A stretch of 64,000 bases of DNA, from NCBI RefSeq assembly GCF_036013745.1, contig NZ_CP107880.1, forward strand, positions 6,324,001 to 6,388,000. The letters run 5' to 3'. Position 1 is the stretch's first letter. Each line of letters begins with the position of its first letter. Both the position numbers and the translations under genes were made by a program. The notes under the pieces were generated by a model. That model did no database searches, was not told the origin of the DNA, and saw nothing but the letters and a program-made list of their open reading frames with translations. The DNA comes from Streptomyces sp. NBC_00483. Lineage in GTDB: Bacteria; Actinomycetota; Actinomycetes; Streptomycetales; Streptomycetaceae. Below, one piece after another: positions 26,495-34,824 of this stretch.

Positions 26495-27104
26495 ACTGCT
26501 CGGCGAACTGCCCATAGAAGAAGAGCAGTTGCAGGCCTGGCAGACAGACAAGACCCGGGCCCCCGTCGCCACGAAGATCATCGTGGCGGGCGGCTTCGGC
26601 GTCGGCAAGACGACCCTGGTGTCGGCCGTGTCCGAGATCCAGCCCCTCGAGACCGAGGCGCTGATGACCCGGGCGAGCGAGGAGACCGACGACCTCACCG
26701 CGACGCCGGGCAAGTCCACGACCACGGTCGCCATGGACTTCGGCCGCATCACGCTCGACGACGACCTGGTCCTGTACCTGTTCGGCACGCCGGGGCAGCA
26801 GCGGTTCTGGTTCATGTGGGACGACCTGGTGCGCGGCGCGATCGGCGCGGTCGTGCTCGCCGACACCCGCCGCCTGAAGGACTGCTTCCCGGCGCTCGAC
26901 TACTTCGAGAGCTGCGGACTTCCCTACGTCGTGGCCGTCAACCACTTCGACGGTACGGCGGAGTTCGCGCCCGACGACGTACGGGAGGCGCTCACCGTGC
27001 CGCCGCACGTACCGGTGCTCATCATGGACGCGCGGCGCCGCATCGCGGCGATCGAGACGCTCCTGGCGCTGGTCGGCCACGCCCTGGACGCGACCCCCGA
27101 GTAG
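26475..27104 (+). CDS. cvnD: Small Ras-like GTPase CvnD
   Basis: GTG 26475, inside the end of cvnC, with AAAGGG six bases upstream; 209 residues. G1 loop GGFGVGKTT, a G3 variant FGTPGQQRF with Thr-Pro-Gly-Gln in place of Asp-x-x-Gly, and G4 NHFDG in place of Asn-Lys-x-Asp, all usual for conservon GTPases. Probably cycles at the membrane with CvnB and the CvnA sensor. Followed after 76 bp by the StyA-type monooxygenase gene on the same strand, which could be part of the same transcript. Confidence 0.95.
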   Translation: MDSAASELLGELPIEEEQLQAWQTDKTRAPVATKIIVAGGFGVGKTTLVSAVSEIQPLETEALMTRASEETDDLTATPGKSTTTVAMDFGRITLDDDLVLYLFGTPGQQRFWFMWDDLVRGAIGAVVLADTRRLKDCFPALDYFESCGLPYVVAVNHFDGTAEFAPDDVREALTVPPHVPVLIMDARRRIAAIETLLALVGHALDATPE

Positions 27105-27180
27105 TCGCCCGGCACCGTGCCCGCATAGTGGTCAAGCCCCGCCCCCCACACATTAGTTACGGCAGTTAAGGCAGTCTCAT

Positions 27181-28437
27181 ATGTCGCGGAAGATACTCGT
27201 CGTGGGAGCCGGCCAGTCCGGCCTCCAGCTCGCCCTCGGCCTGCAGACCCAGGGGTTCGAGGTCACCCTGATGTCCAACCGCACCGCCGACGAGATCCGT
27301 TCCGGGCGGGTCATGTCGACGCAGTGCATGTTCCACACGGCGCTCCAGCACGAGCGTGACCTCCAGCTCAACTTCTGGGAGTCGCAGGCCCCGAGGATCG
27401 AGGGCCTCGGCGTCTCGGTGGCGGCCCCTGGCTCGCACGACCCGGGTCCGACGCAGCGCGCCATCGACTGGGTGGGCCGGCTCGACGGCTTCGCGCAGTC
27501 CGTCGACCAGCGCGTGAAGATGGCCGGTTGGATGGAGACGTTCGCGCAGCGCGGCGGGCAGCTCGTCATCCACGGCGCGGCGGTCTCCGACCTCGACTAC
27601 TTCTCGCGCACGTACGACCTGGTGCTGGTCTCGGCGGGCAAGGGCGAGCTGGTCTCGATGTTCGGCCGGGACGCGTCGCGGTCCCCGTACACCGAGCCGC
27701 AGCGGGCCCTCGCCGTCGCCTACGTCCACGGGATGGGCGTCCGCCCCGAGCACCCGGAGTTCGACGCGGTGCGCTGCAATCTGGTGCCCGGCGTCGGCGA
27801 ACTCTTCGTGATGCCCACGCTCACCACCTCCGGCCGCGCGGACATCCTCTTCTGGGAGGGCATCCCCGGCGGCCCGCTCGATGCCTTCAAGGGCATCAAG
27901 GACCCCTCCGAGCACCTGGCGCTCACGCTGGAGCTGATGGAGAAGTTCACGCCGTGGGAGTACGCGCGCGCCACGAAGGTCGAACTGACGGATGCGAACG
28001 GTACGTTGGCGGGTCGCTACGCCCCGACGGTCCGCAACCCCATCGGTCGCCTGCCCTCGGGGGGTGCGGTGCTCGGCGTCGCGGACGTGGTCGTCGCGAA
28101 CGACCCGATCACGGGCCAGGGCTCCAACTCGGCCTCCAAGTGCGCCGCGTCGTACCTCGCCTCCATCGTCGAGCACGGTGACAAGCCGTTCGACGAGGAG
28201 TGGATGCAGTCGGCGTTCGACCGGTACTGGGACACGGCGCAGCACGTCACGAAGTGGACGAACACGATGCTGCAGGCTCCGCCGGAGCACGTGCTCAACC
28301 TGATCGGTGCGGCCGGTCAGCTCCAGCCGGCCGCCGACCGCTTCGCGAACGGCTTCAACGACCCGTCCGACTTCGAGAACTTCTTCTACGACCCGGAGAA
28401 GACGGGGGCGTACCTGAACTCGCTGACGGGCGCGTAA
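27181..28437 (+). CDS. StyA-type styrene/indole monooxygenase family FAD protein
   Basis: 418 residues, the size of StyA. The N-terminal Rossmann motif ILVVGAGQSGLQLA binds FAD. A second conserved region near residues 300-320 (GVADVVVANDPITGQGSNSA) matches the group E flavoprotein monooxygenases, as does the C-terminal helical tail. Such oxygenases need reduced FAD from a separate reductase (StyB); no reductase gene is seen here. Start ATG 27181 follows AAGG about 9 bases upstream. Its place directly after the conservon suggests co-expression, but no substrate can be named. Confidence 0.88.
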   Translation: MSRKILVVGAGQSGLQLALGLQTQGFEVTLMSNRTADEIRSGRVMSTQCMFHTALQHERDLQLNFWESQAPRIEGLGVSVAAPGSHDPGPTQRAIDWVGRLDGFAQSVDQRVKMAGWMETFAQRGGQLVIHGAAVSDLDYFSRTYDLVLVSAGKGELVSMFGRDASRSPYTEPQRALAVAYVHGMGVRPEHPEFDAVRCNLVPGVGELFVMPTLTTSGRADILFWEGIPGGPLDAFKGIKDPSEHLALTLELMEKFTPWEYARATKVELTDANGTLAGRYAPTVRNPIGRLPSGGAVLGVADVVVANDPITGQGSNSASKCAASYLASIVEHGDKPFDEEWMQSAFDRYWDTAQHVTKWTNTMLQAPPEHVLNLIGAAGQLQPAADRFANGFNDPSDFENFFYDPEKTGAYLNSLTGA

Positions 28438-28529
28438 CCGCTCCGCGGGGCGGGGGATCGGTGCGGCGCCGTTCGCCGGGGCGGCGCGCTTCTGCGGTTT
28501 TCGAACTGGCGCAGCGCACCGATTGCGCC

Positions 28530-28577
28530 GGGCCTCGGCCGCCCGGTGCGGTGCCGGTACCCGGGCGGCCGAGGCCC
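28530..28577. terminator. Strong bidirectional terminator hairpin
   Basis: Perfect 17-bp stem: GGGCCTCGGCCGCCCGG (28530-28546) with its complement at 28561-28577 and a 14-base loop, between the convergent monooxygenase and NlpC/P60 genes. Confidence 0.88.
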
Positions 28578-28724
28578 CCGGAGGGGGCGGGTGGGTGGGA
28601 GGTGAGCAGGGAGGGCGGTGCCTGGCACGTATCGCCTGGCGCGTCGACCCCGGCAGGGCGCCGGTACCCGGCTCCGCGCAGCATGGCCCCGGTGCGGCCC
28701 ACGGGCCCCGGGGCCGCGCGACGC

Positions 28725-29879
28725 CTACCCGCCCCCCGGCGCCCCCGCCGCCCCGTACCCCGTGTCGGCCCCGGCCTTCGCGCCCTCGGGCAGGGTCGGG
28801 GGACGGTAACCGGGCATCGGTGACGACCCCGGGTCCGGGCGGACCGCGCCGAGGAGGGGGTTCGCCGCGATGGGGGAGACCTTGACGCGGGCGCCGGGGC
28901 GCGGGGCTTGCACCACCATGCCGTCGCCCAGGTACATCGCCACGTGCGTGGCCTTGGGGAAGTAGATGACCAGGTCGCCGGGGCGCAGCTCCGACATGGG
29001 AACGCGCGGCAGCGAAGCCCACTGTTCCTGCGACGTCCGCGGAATCACCCGCCCCGCATGGGCCCACGCCTGCGACGTGAGGCCCGAGCAGTCGAAGGAG
29101 TCGGGCCCCTCCGCACCCCAGACGTACGGCTTGCCGATCTGGCGGACGGCGTAGGAGAGCGCCTCGTCGCCCGCCTTCGACGGCGCCCTGCCCGTCGAAC
29201 TCAGCGCCCCGGACGCCATGAACGCCTGCTGCGCCCGCGTCGTCCCCTGCGCCTCCAGGCGCGCCACATCCGCGAGTTGATCGGCGGTGAGGGAGGCGAG
29301 CAGCTGCTCGACCTCCTTCAACCGGCCCTGTACCGCGTCCCGCTCCTTCTTCTGCCGCTCCGCGAGACGCAGCTGCTCGTCCAGCGCGCCCCTGGCCTTC
29401 GTCGCCAGAGTGTCGGCCTTCTTCTCCCGGCCCGTGAGCCGCTCGACGGTGGCCTGCCGCTCCCGCGCGGCCCGCCGCATCACATGGCCCTCGTCGAGCG
29501 CCCGCTGGGGGTCGCGGGCGAGGAGGAGCCGCAGGTACGGGGAGAACTCGCTGTGTCCCTGGTACTGCTCGCGTGCGAGTCGCCCCGCGTCGGTCCGGCT
29601 GCTGTGCAGCGACGACCGCGCGTCGGCCAGCTTCTTCGCGAGGTCGTCCGCCGATTTGCGGCGCTCCTTGAGCGCCTCCTCCGTCGCGTTGTACGTCTCC
29701 GTGGCCGCCTCGGCGTCCTGGTACAGGCGCTGGAGATCCGAGAGGAGGTCGGCGACGGAGCGCGTCCCGCCGGGCCCGGGGCGTGGCTCGGGACCGGGTG
29801 CCGCGCTCGCGGGCAGCGGCGTGAGCAGCGCTCCCGTGACGGCCACCGTGCACACCCACCGCACCAGCCTGCCTGACAC
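28725..29879 (-). CDS. Secreted coiled-coil NlpC/P60 peptidoglycan hydrolase
   Basis: GTG 29879 is fixed by an ideal Shine-Dalgarno (GGAGGTGATC) six bases upstream; a longer reading from 29951 is rejected. 384 residues. A signal peptide ends near PLPASAAPG (residue about 27). Residues about 45-240 are a charged coiled coil of the RipA/PcsB type, then the NlpC/P60 domain with catalytic Cys264 in DSFDCSGL and the His in ATHVAMYLGDG. Cleaves stem peptides in the wall; the coiled coil usually keeps the enzyme autoinhibited until an FtsEX-like partner acts. Pro/Gly-rich C-terminal tail. Confidence 0.93.
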   Translation of the reverse strand: MSGRLVRWVCTVAVTGALLTPLPASAAPGPEPRPGPGGTRSVADLLSDLQRLYQDAEAATETYNATEEALKERRKSADDLAKKLADARSSLHSSRTDAGRLAREQYQGHSEFSPYLRLLLARDPQRALDEGHVMRRAARERQATVERLTGREKKADTLATKARGALDEQLRLAERQKKERDAVQGRLKEVEQLLASLTADQLADVARLEAQGTTRAQQAFMASGALSSTGRAPSKAGDEALSYAVRQIGKPYVWGAEGPDSFDCSGLTSQAWAHAGRVIPRTSQEQWASLPRVPMSELRPGDLVIYFPKATHVAMYLGDGMVVQAPRPGARVKVSPIAANPLLGAVRPDPGSSPMPGYRPPTLPEGAKAGADTGYGAAGAPGGG

Positions 29880-29881
29880 CT

Positions 29882-29891
29882 GATCACCTCC
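29882..29891 (-). promoter_or_regulatory. Perfect Shine-Dalgarno of the NlpC/P60 gene
   Basis: GGAGGTGATC, complementary over ten bases to the 3' end of streptomycete 16S rRNA, starts 12 bases before GTG 29879 and decides that start. Confidence 0.8.
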
Positions 29892-30015
29892 GGTGCGGGG
29901 CAACCCCTGTGCCCCACACCGTGAACATGAACAGAAGGGCGGGCCGCCCACCCGTCGGGCTGCTCGCTTCGGCGCAACACCGCCACCCGTCCGGTGCCCT
30001 CCCGGCGAGCCGCCT

Positions 30016-30294
30016 TTACGCCTGCGGCGACCGGTTCCTCGACCACGGCCACTTGAGCGTCCGCTCGACCTTCCCGTCCGGCACGAACACGTAACGCCAC
30101 CTCGCCACGAGCCGCACCCGCTTCCCGCCGGCCACGGCCTCCCGCAGGTACACGAGCACGGTGTCCTGGCCCCCGTCGGCGTCCGGCACCGGCACCTTGT
30201 ACACCTTGGGCGGATTCCCGGTGGCGGTCACGAACACGGGCAGCACCCGACCGTCGAGGGGCCCGCCGACAAAGGGGAAATCTTCGCTCTTCAC
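30016..30294 (-). CDS. Small conserved-type hypothetical protein
   Basis: 92 residues from GTG 30294. I do not recognise a domain. The sequence begins FPFVGGPLDGRVLPV, has three predicted beta-strands including VYKVPVPD and DTVLVYLRE, and ends in a basic Trp-rich tail (RTLKWPWSRNR). The FVGGPLDG opening resembles small phage-like or cytosolic proteins of streptomycetes. GC-rich third positions and low strand shadowing support a real gene. No strong ribosome-binding site is visible. It lies between the NlpC/P60 and TetR genes on the same strand. Confidence 0.65.
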   Translation of the reverse strand: MKSEDFPFVGGPLDGRVLPVFVTATGNPPKVYKVPVPDADGGQDTVLVYLREAVAGGKRVRLVARWRYVFVPDGKVERTLKWPWSRNRSPQA

Positions 30295-30364
30295 ACCACC
30301 AGTGTCACGCAGAGCGGAGCACGGCCGTCATACAGAGCGGCGCACGGCCGTCCCACAGCGCGGC

Positions 30365-31090
30365 TCACAGCAGATGCCCCGCATCGCTCACCACCGGCAG
30401 TATCCGCCGCGCCAGTTCCCCCACGGGGCCCTCCGGCGACTCCAGCGCGAGCGCGTACCGCACTACGTCCGCGGTCTGCGGGTCCCGGCCCGCCGTCGCC
30501 GTCAGGACCGCCATGAACTGGTCGACGAGCCCGTCGCGCAGCTCGTCAAGCGGCGGCTGCTTGTCCTCGTCGAGCCAGATCAGGGAGGCCGCCTCCACCG
30601 CCGTGATCCACATGCGGACGGTCATCCGCAGGCGCCGCCCCGGTTCGGCCTGGCCGAGGTGGCTGAGGACGTGCTCGGCCGCGGCCCGCCGCACCCCGTC
30701 CACGATCGCCGTCGTACGGGAGGTCTCCACCACGCTGCCGCCCTGGAGCAGCGCCGCGAACCCCATGTCGTGCTGGTCGACGAAGCCCAGATAGCGGTCG
30801 AGCGCGCGGGTCAGGCGCGCGGTGAGCGGGCCCTCCGGGGGCTCCGCGAAGCACTGCTCCAGATCGTCTGCCGCGGAGCGCAGCGCGGCCTCGTACAACT
30901 GCTGCTTGCCGCCCGGGAAGTAGCGGTAGACGAGCGGCCGGGACACCCCGGCGACCTCCGCCACGTCGTCGAGCGAGACCTCTTCCGGGGCCCGGTGCGC
31001 GAACAACGACAGCGCCGATTCGAGCAACTGCGCCCGCCGCACCTCGACGCTGAGCCGCTTATAGGCGGGCGTGCCGGTTGCCGAGGTCAT
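30365..31090 (-). CDS. TetR-family transcriptional regulator
   Basis: ATG 31090 places the HTH at the normal distance from the N-terminus; a longer frame up to 31153 would overlap the next gene's 3' end. 241 residues. HTH segment VSLDDVAEVAGVSRPLVYRYFPGGKQQLYEAAL is diagnostic of TetR; its core is VAGVSRPLVYRYF. The C-terminal ligand domain is unassigned. It follows the AurF-type gene by 35 bp on the same strand, so both are probably co-transcribed, and the natural targets are the two divergent diiron-protein genes. Confidence 0.92.
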   Translation of the reverse strand: MTSATGTPAYKRLSVEVRRAQLLESALSLFAHRAPEEVSLDDVAEVAGVSRPLVYRYFPGGKQQLYEAALRSAADDLEQCFAEPPEGPLTARLTRALDRYLGFVDQHDMGFAALLQGGSVVETSRTTAIVDGVRRAAAEHVLSHLGQAEPGRRLRMTVRMWITAVEAASLIWLDEDKQPPLDELRDGLVDQFMAVLTATAGRDPQTADVVRYALALESPEGPVGELARRILPVVSDAGHLL

Positions 31091-31125
31091 GCTCCGAAGC
31101 GTAACCGGCACATCGAGCCCACCGG

Positions 31126-32064
31126 CTAGGCCAGAAGTCCCGAAGAGCGCCACATCTGCCGGCCGACGCCGCGCAGCACGCCGATGTCGTCGAGGAAGTC
31201 GGTCAGGCGCTTGGCCCCGGACTGCATGACCTCGCGGCGGTGGCCGCTGGCCTTGACCTGGGCCATGGCCTCCCTCTTGTCCAGGCCCACGTTCTCGTAC
31301 ACCTGAGGGTTGATGAACGCCACGGAGAAGACGCGGGCGAACTCACCCGAGGTGATCCGCGTGAACTCCTGCGACCAGCGCGGAGCCGTCACCATCTGGC
31401 GCCGCAACTCCTCGCGCGCGTACCGGACATGGCGTGCCTCCTCCACGACGTGGATGCGCGTCACGCCGCGGACCAGCGTCTGCACGCGCTCGTCGGGGAA
31501 CGTCAGCCGCTGCATCCAGTCGAGGACCTCCTCGCCGAGCAGCGTCGCCGTGAACGAACCGGGTGTGGTGGAGATGGTCTTGAAGAGCCGGCCCAGGTTG
31601 TGGTGGACCGGCGCCACCGGGTACCAGGGCGTCTCGCCGCGCGAGATCAGCCGCGCGAACATCTTCGAGTGCCGGCACTCGTCCTCGATCTCGGTCAGCG
31701 CGTAGCGCACGTGCGCGCTCGTCGCCGCCTTGTCGTAGACGTGCCGCACGAGCAGCTGCATCAGGATCAGCTCGAACCAGATGCCGAGCGAGGCCAGCGC
31801 CGCCGCCTCGTGCTGGGAGAGGGCGATCCGCTGCTCCTCGCCCATCCGCTTCCACAGCGGGGTGCCGTACAGGGACACCAGCTCGGGCGGCCAGAACCAC
31901 TTGCCCTCCTCGAAGGGCGCGTCCCAGTCCAGCTCCTTGTCCGGGTCGAAGGAGTGCTTGGCGGAAGAGTCGAGCAGCCGCTCGGCCACCTGCTCCCGGT
32001 CCTTGAGCAGACCGAGCGCGTCGCGCAGTCCCGCCAGCGCGTCGGCTTCCGTCATGGTCGTCAT
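31126..32064 (-). CDS. AurF-type diiron oxygenase family protein
   Basis: ATG 32064 with GAGGTG eight bases upstream; 312 residues. Metal-ligand patterns EIEDECRHS and VVEEARHVRYARE (E-x-x-x-H/E-x-x-H type) and the overall helical content match the AurF N-oxygenase family of diiron enzymes, which oxidise amines or related substrates. Divergent from a second diiron protein 168 bp away and followed by TetR. No biosynthetic cluster surrounds it, so the substrate is open. Confidence 0.85.
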   Translation of the reverse strand: MTTMTEADALAGLRDALGLLKDREQVAERLLDSSAKHSFDPDKELDWDAPFEEGKWFWPPELVSLYGTPLWKRMGEEQRIALSQHEAAALASLGIWFELILMQLLVRHVYDKAATSAHVRYALTEIEDECRHSKMFARLISRGETPWYPVAPVHHNLGRLFKTISTTPGSFTATLLGEEVLDWMQRLTFPDERVQTLVRGVTRIHVVEEARHVRYAREELRRQMVTAPRWSQEFTRITSGEFARVFSVAFINPQVYENVGLDKREAMAQVKASGHRREVMQSGAKRLTDFLDDIGVLRGVGRQMWRSSGLLA

Positions 32065-32232
32065 GGCTGTCCCACCTCGTCGTACGGGAGTTGATCGAGC
32101 GATCGCGGGTTACTGGCGGTCACGCCCGCCTCGGTTCTTATGAGACTGCGCGTCAGCAAGCCCGTCAATCCCTTGCGCAGGACTCCGCACGACTTGTTGA
32201 CCCCGCGTCTACCACCGTGTGAGCCTGCCAGC

Positions 32233-33339
32233 ATGGCGACGCATGAGCTGTACACCAAGGCCCCCAACGGGTCCAACTGGCAAGTACCGTCCGCCAGTTC
32301 GGCTCGCCTCAGCTGGGAATACGACGACGGGCGCGACCGGCTCCTCTCGCTCTACCAAAAGGGCAAGGACAAGCAGTGGGACGGCGCCAAGCGCATCGAC
32401 TGGGACCTGGAGGTCGACCCGTACGACCCCCTCGGCACCCCTGACGACGCGCTGGCCCTCTACAACACGCCCTACTGGGCGAAGATGACCGACAAGGACA
32501 AGGCCGAGCTGCGCAAGCACTCCGCCTCCTGGCAGTTCAGCCAGTTCCTGCACGGTGAACAGGGTGCGATGGTGTGCGCCGCGCGGATCGTCGAGTCCGT
32601 GCCCGACCTCGACGCCAAGTTCTACTCGGCGACGCAGACCATGGACGAGGCGCGGCACGCGGAGATCTACGGCCGCTTCCTGCACGAGAAGCTCGGGATG
32701 CTCTACCCGATCAACGACAACCTGCAGTCCCTGCTCGGCGACACCCTGCGCGACTCCCGCTGGGACATGCCGTACCTGGGCATGCAGGTCCTCATCGAGG
32801 GCCTGGCGCTCGCCGCGTTCGGCCTGCTCCGCGACACCACCGACAAGCCGCTGCCCAAGCAGATCCTCGCGTACGTGATGCAGGACGAGGCCCGGCACGT
32901 GGCCTTCGGGCGGATGGCGCTGCGCGACTACTACAAGCAGCTCACCGACGCCGAACTGCGCGAGCGCGAGGACTTCGTCATCGAGGGCTGCTACCTGATG
33001 CGCGACCGGCTGCGCGGCATCGAGGTCCTGGAGAACTTCGGCATCCCCAAGGCCGACGCGGAGAAGTACACGGAGCAGTCCGAATTCCTGGCCATGTTCC
33101 GGCAGTTGCTGTTCTCGCGGATCGTCCCGTGCGTCAAGGACATCGGCCTGTGGGGCAAGCGCCTGCAACAGGCCTACGTCGACATGGGCGTCTTCGACAT
33201 GGGCAACTCCAACCTCGACCAGCTCATGGCCCAGGACGAAGAAATCGCCGAACAACTCGATGCCCAACGCTTCGCGGCGGAGGAGCAGGAGCGGGTGGCG
33301 GAGGTGGAGGAGGCCGTGGAGGCGGGTAAGCCGACTTGA
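32233..33339 (+). CDS. Ferritin-like diiron protein
   Basis: ATG 32233 is chosen because the protein then begins MATHELYTKAPNG; residues before it look non-coding. 368 residues. Diiron ligands are seen in FLHGEQGAM, TMDEARHAEIY and YVMQDEARHVAFGRM (two ExxH pairs and single Glu residues), as in ferritin-like/R2-like or acyl-ACP desaturase-like proteins. It is divergent from the AurF-type gene and probably shares TetR control. Its 3' end lies only 12 bp from the convergent PBP gene. An electron donor is not encoded nearby. Confidence 0.85.
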   Translation: MATHELYTKAPNGSNWQVPSASSARLSWEYDDGRDRLLSLYQKGKDKQWDGAKRIDWDLEVDPYDPLGTPDDALALYNTPYWAKMTDKDKAELRKHSASWQFSQFLHGEQGAMVCAARIVESVPDLDAKFYSATQTMDEARHAEIYGRFLHEKLGMLYPINDNLQSLLGDTLRDSRWDMPYLGMQVLIEGLALAAFGLLRDTTDKPLPKQILAYVMQDEARHVAFGRMALRDYYKQLTDAELREREDFVIEGCYLMRDRLRGIEVLENFGIPKADAEKYTEQSEFLAMFRQLLFSRIVPCVKDIGLWGKRLQQAYVDMGVFDMGNSNLDQLMAQDEEIAEQLDAQRFAAEEQERVAEVEEAVEAGKPT

Positions 33340-33351
33340 TCAAGCCCCGGT

Positions 33352-34824
33352 TCAGCTGTCCGACGAGTCCAGAACCGCCTCCATCACCGACTTGGCGATC
33401 GGCGCCGCGCTGCCACCACCACTGATGTCGTCGCGGTTGGCGGAGGCGTCCTCGACGACCACCGCAACCGCCACCCCTGGCGTAGCCGCATCCTTCTCCT
33501 TGGCGTAGGAGATGAACCAGGCATACGGAGTGCCCTCGTTGTTCTCGCCGTGCTGCGCCGTCCCCGTCTTGCCCCCGACCGTCGCACCGGAGATCCGCGC
33601 CCCGGTGCCCGTTCCCTCGGAGACGACGTCCTCCATCATCTGCTGCAACTGCGTCGCCGTGTACGGGGACATGACCTGCTTGTAGGTGTCGCTGCCGGTC
33701 TCCGAGACCGTGTCGCCGTCGTTCGTCGTGGTCTTGTCGACGAGGTGCGGCTGCATCAGGGTGCCGCCGTTGGCGACGGCCGAGGACACCATCGCCATCT
33801 GCAGCGGCGTCGCGGCGGTGTCGTACTGGCCGATCGAGGAGAGCGCCAGCTGCGAGTCGTTCATGTCGGTGTCGAAGTTCGACTTGGCGGCGGCCATCGG
33901 GACCTTGATCCCGCTGTCGTTGAAGCCGAAGTTCTCCGACATCTTCACCATGTCCGAGAGTCCGGTCTGCACCCCCAGGTTGGCGAACACGGTGTTGCAG
34001 GAGACCCGCAGCGCGTACTCCAGCGTCGCGTCCGTGCAGGCGTCCGAGGCGGACTCGTTCGTCAGCTGGGTCGTCGTGCCCGGCAGGGTGTACGGGGACG
34101 GGGTGTCGGTCGACGCGTTGATGCCGTTCACCACGTTGTTCTCCAGGATCGCGGCCGCCGTGACCACCTTGAACGTGGAGCCTGGCGGGTACGTCTGGCG
34201 CAGCGCCCGGTTGAGCATCGGCTGCTCCTCGGACTTGTTCAGCTCGGCCCACGCCTCGGTGGAGGAGGAGTCGGTGCCGGCGATCCGCCCGGGGTCGTAC
34301 GACGGGGTGGACACCAGCGCCAGGATCTTCCCGGTCGACGGGTCGATCGCCGCGACCGCGCCCTTCTTGCCGCCGAGCCCTGAGTACGCGGCCTCCTGCG
34401 CACGGGCGTTGATGGTGGTCTTCACATTGCCGCCGGGCTCCTGGGCGCGCGAGATCTCGTTCCAGAAGGGGACGGGCGACAGCATCGGGTCGGTGCCGGA
34501 GAGGATGTCGTCCTCGGCGCTCTCCACGAACGTCGTCCCGTACGTCTGCGAGGCGTAGCCGGTGACGGGCGCGTACAGCGGCCCGTTCTTGTACGTGCGT
34601 TCGTAGCGCAGCGACTCCCCGGTGTCCTTGGAGCCGGTGACCGACTTGCCCTGGACGAGGATGTCGCCGCGCGGCTGCCCGTAACGCTCGATCGTGGAGC
34701 GGCGGTTGGCCGAGTTGTCGTCGAGCTTGTCGGCCTGGAAGAACTGGATGCGGGCCGCGTTGATGAGCAGCGCGATCAGCAGGATCAGGCAGAAGACCGA
34801 GGCCCGGCGGATGTACTTGGTCAC
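33352..34824 (-). CDS. Class B penicillin-binding protein (D,D-transpeptidase)
   Basis: GTG start (34824) overlaps the TGA of the FtsW/RodA gene (GTGA), so the two are translated as a coupled pair; 490 residues. N-terminal membrane anchor (about 8-27), dimerisation region, then the transpeptidase with STFK (active Ser216), SCN (275-277) and KTG (419-421). Crosslinks peptidoglycan outside the membrane, presumably using glycan strands polymerised by its SEDS partner. Synteny suggests the streptomycete PBP-SEDS pair that is distinct from the dcw-cluster ftsI/ftsW. Confidence 0.95.
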   Translation of the reverse strand: MTKYIRRASVFCLILLIALLINAARIQFFQADKLDDNSANRRSTIERYGQPRGDILVQGKSVTGSKDTGESLRYERTYKNGPLYAPVTGYASQTYGTTFVESAEDDILSGTDPMLSPVPFWNEISRAQEPGGNVKTTINARAQEAAYSGLGGKKGAVAAIDPSTGKILALVSTPSYDPGRIAGTDSSSTEAWAELNKSEEQPMLNRALRQTYPPGSTFKVVTAAAILENNVVNGINASTDTPSPYTLPGTTTQLTNESASDACTDATLEYALRVSCNTVFANLGVQTGLSDMVKMSENFGFNDSGIKVPMAAAKSNFDTDMNDSQLALSSIGQYDTAATPLQMAMVSSAVANGGTLMQPHLVDKTTTNDGDTVSETGSDTYKQVMSPYTATQLQQMMEDVVSEGTGTGARISGATVGGKTGTAQHGENNEGTPYAWFISYAKEKDAATPGVAVAVVVEDASANRDDISGGGSAAPIAKSVMEAVLDSSDS

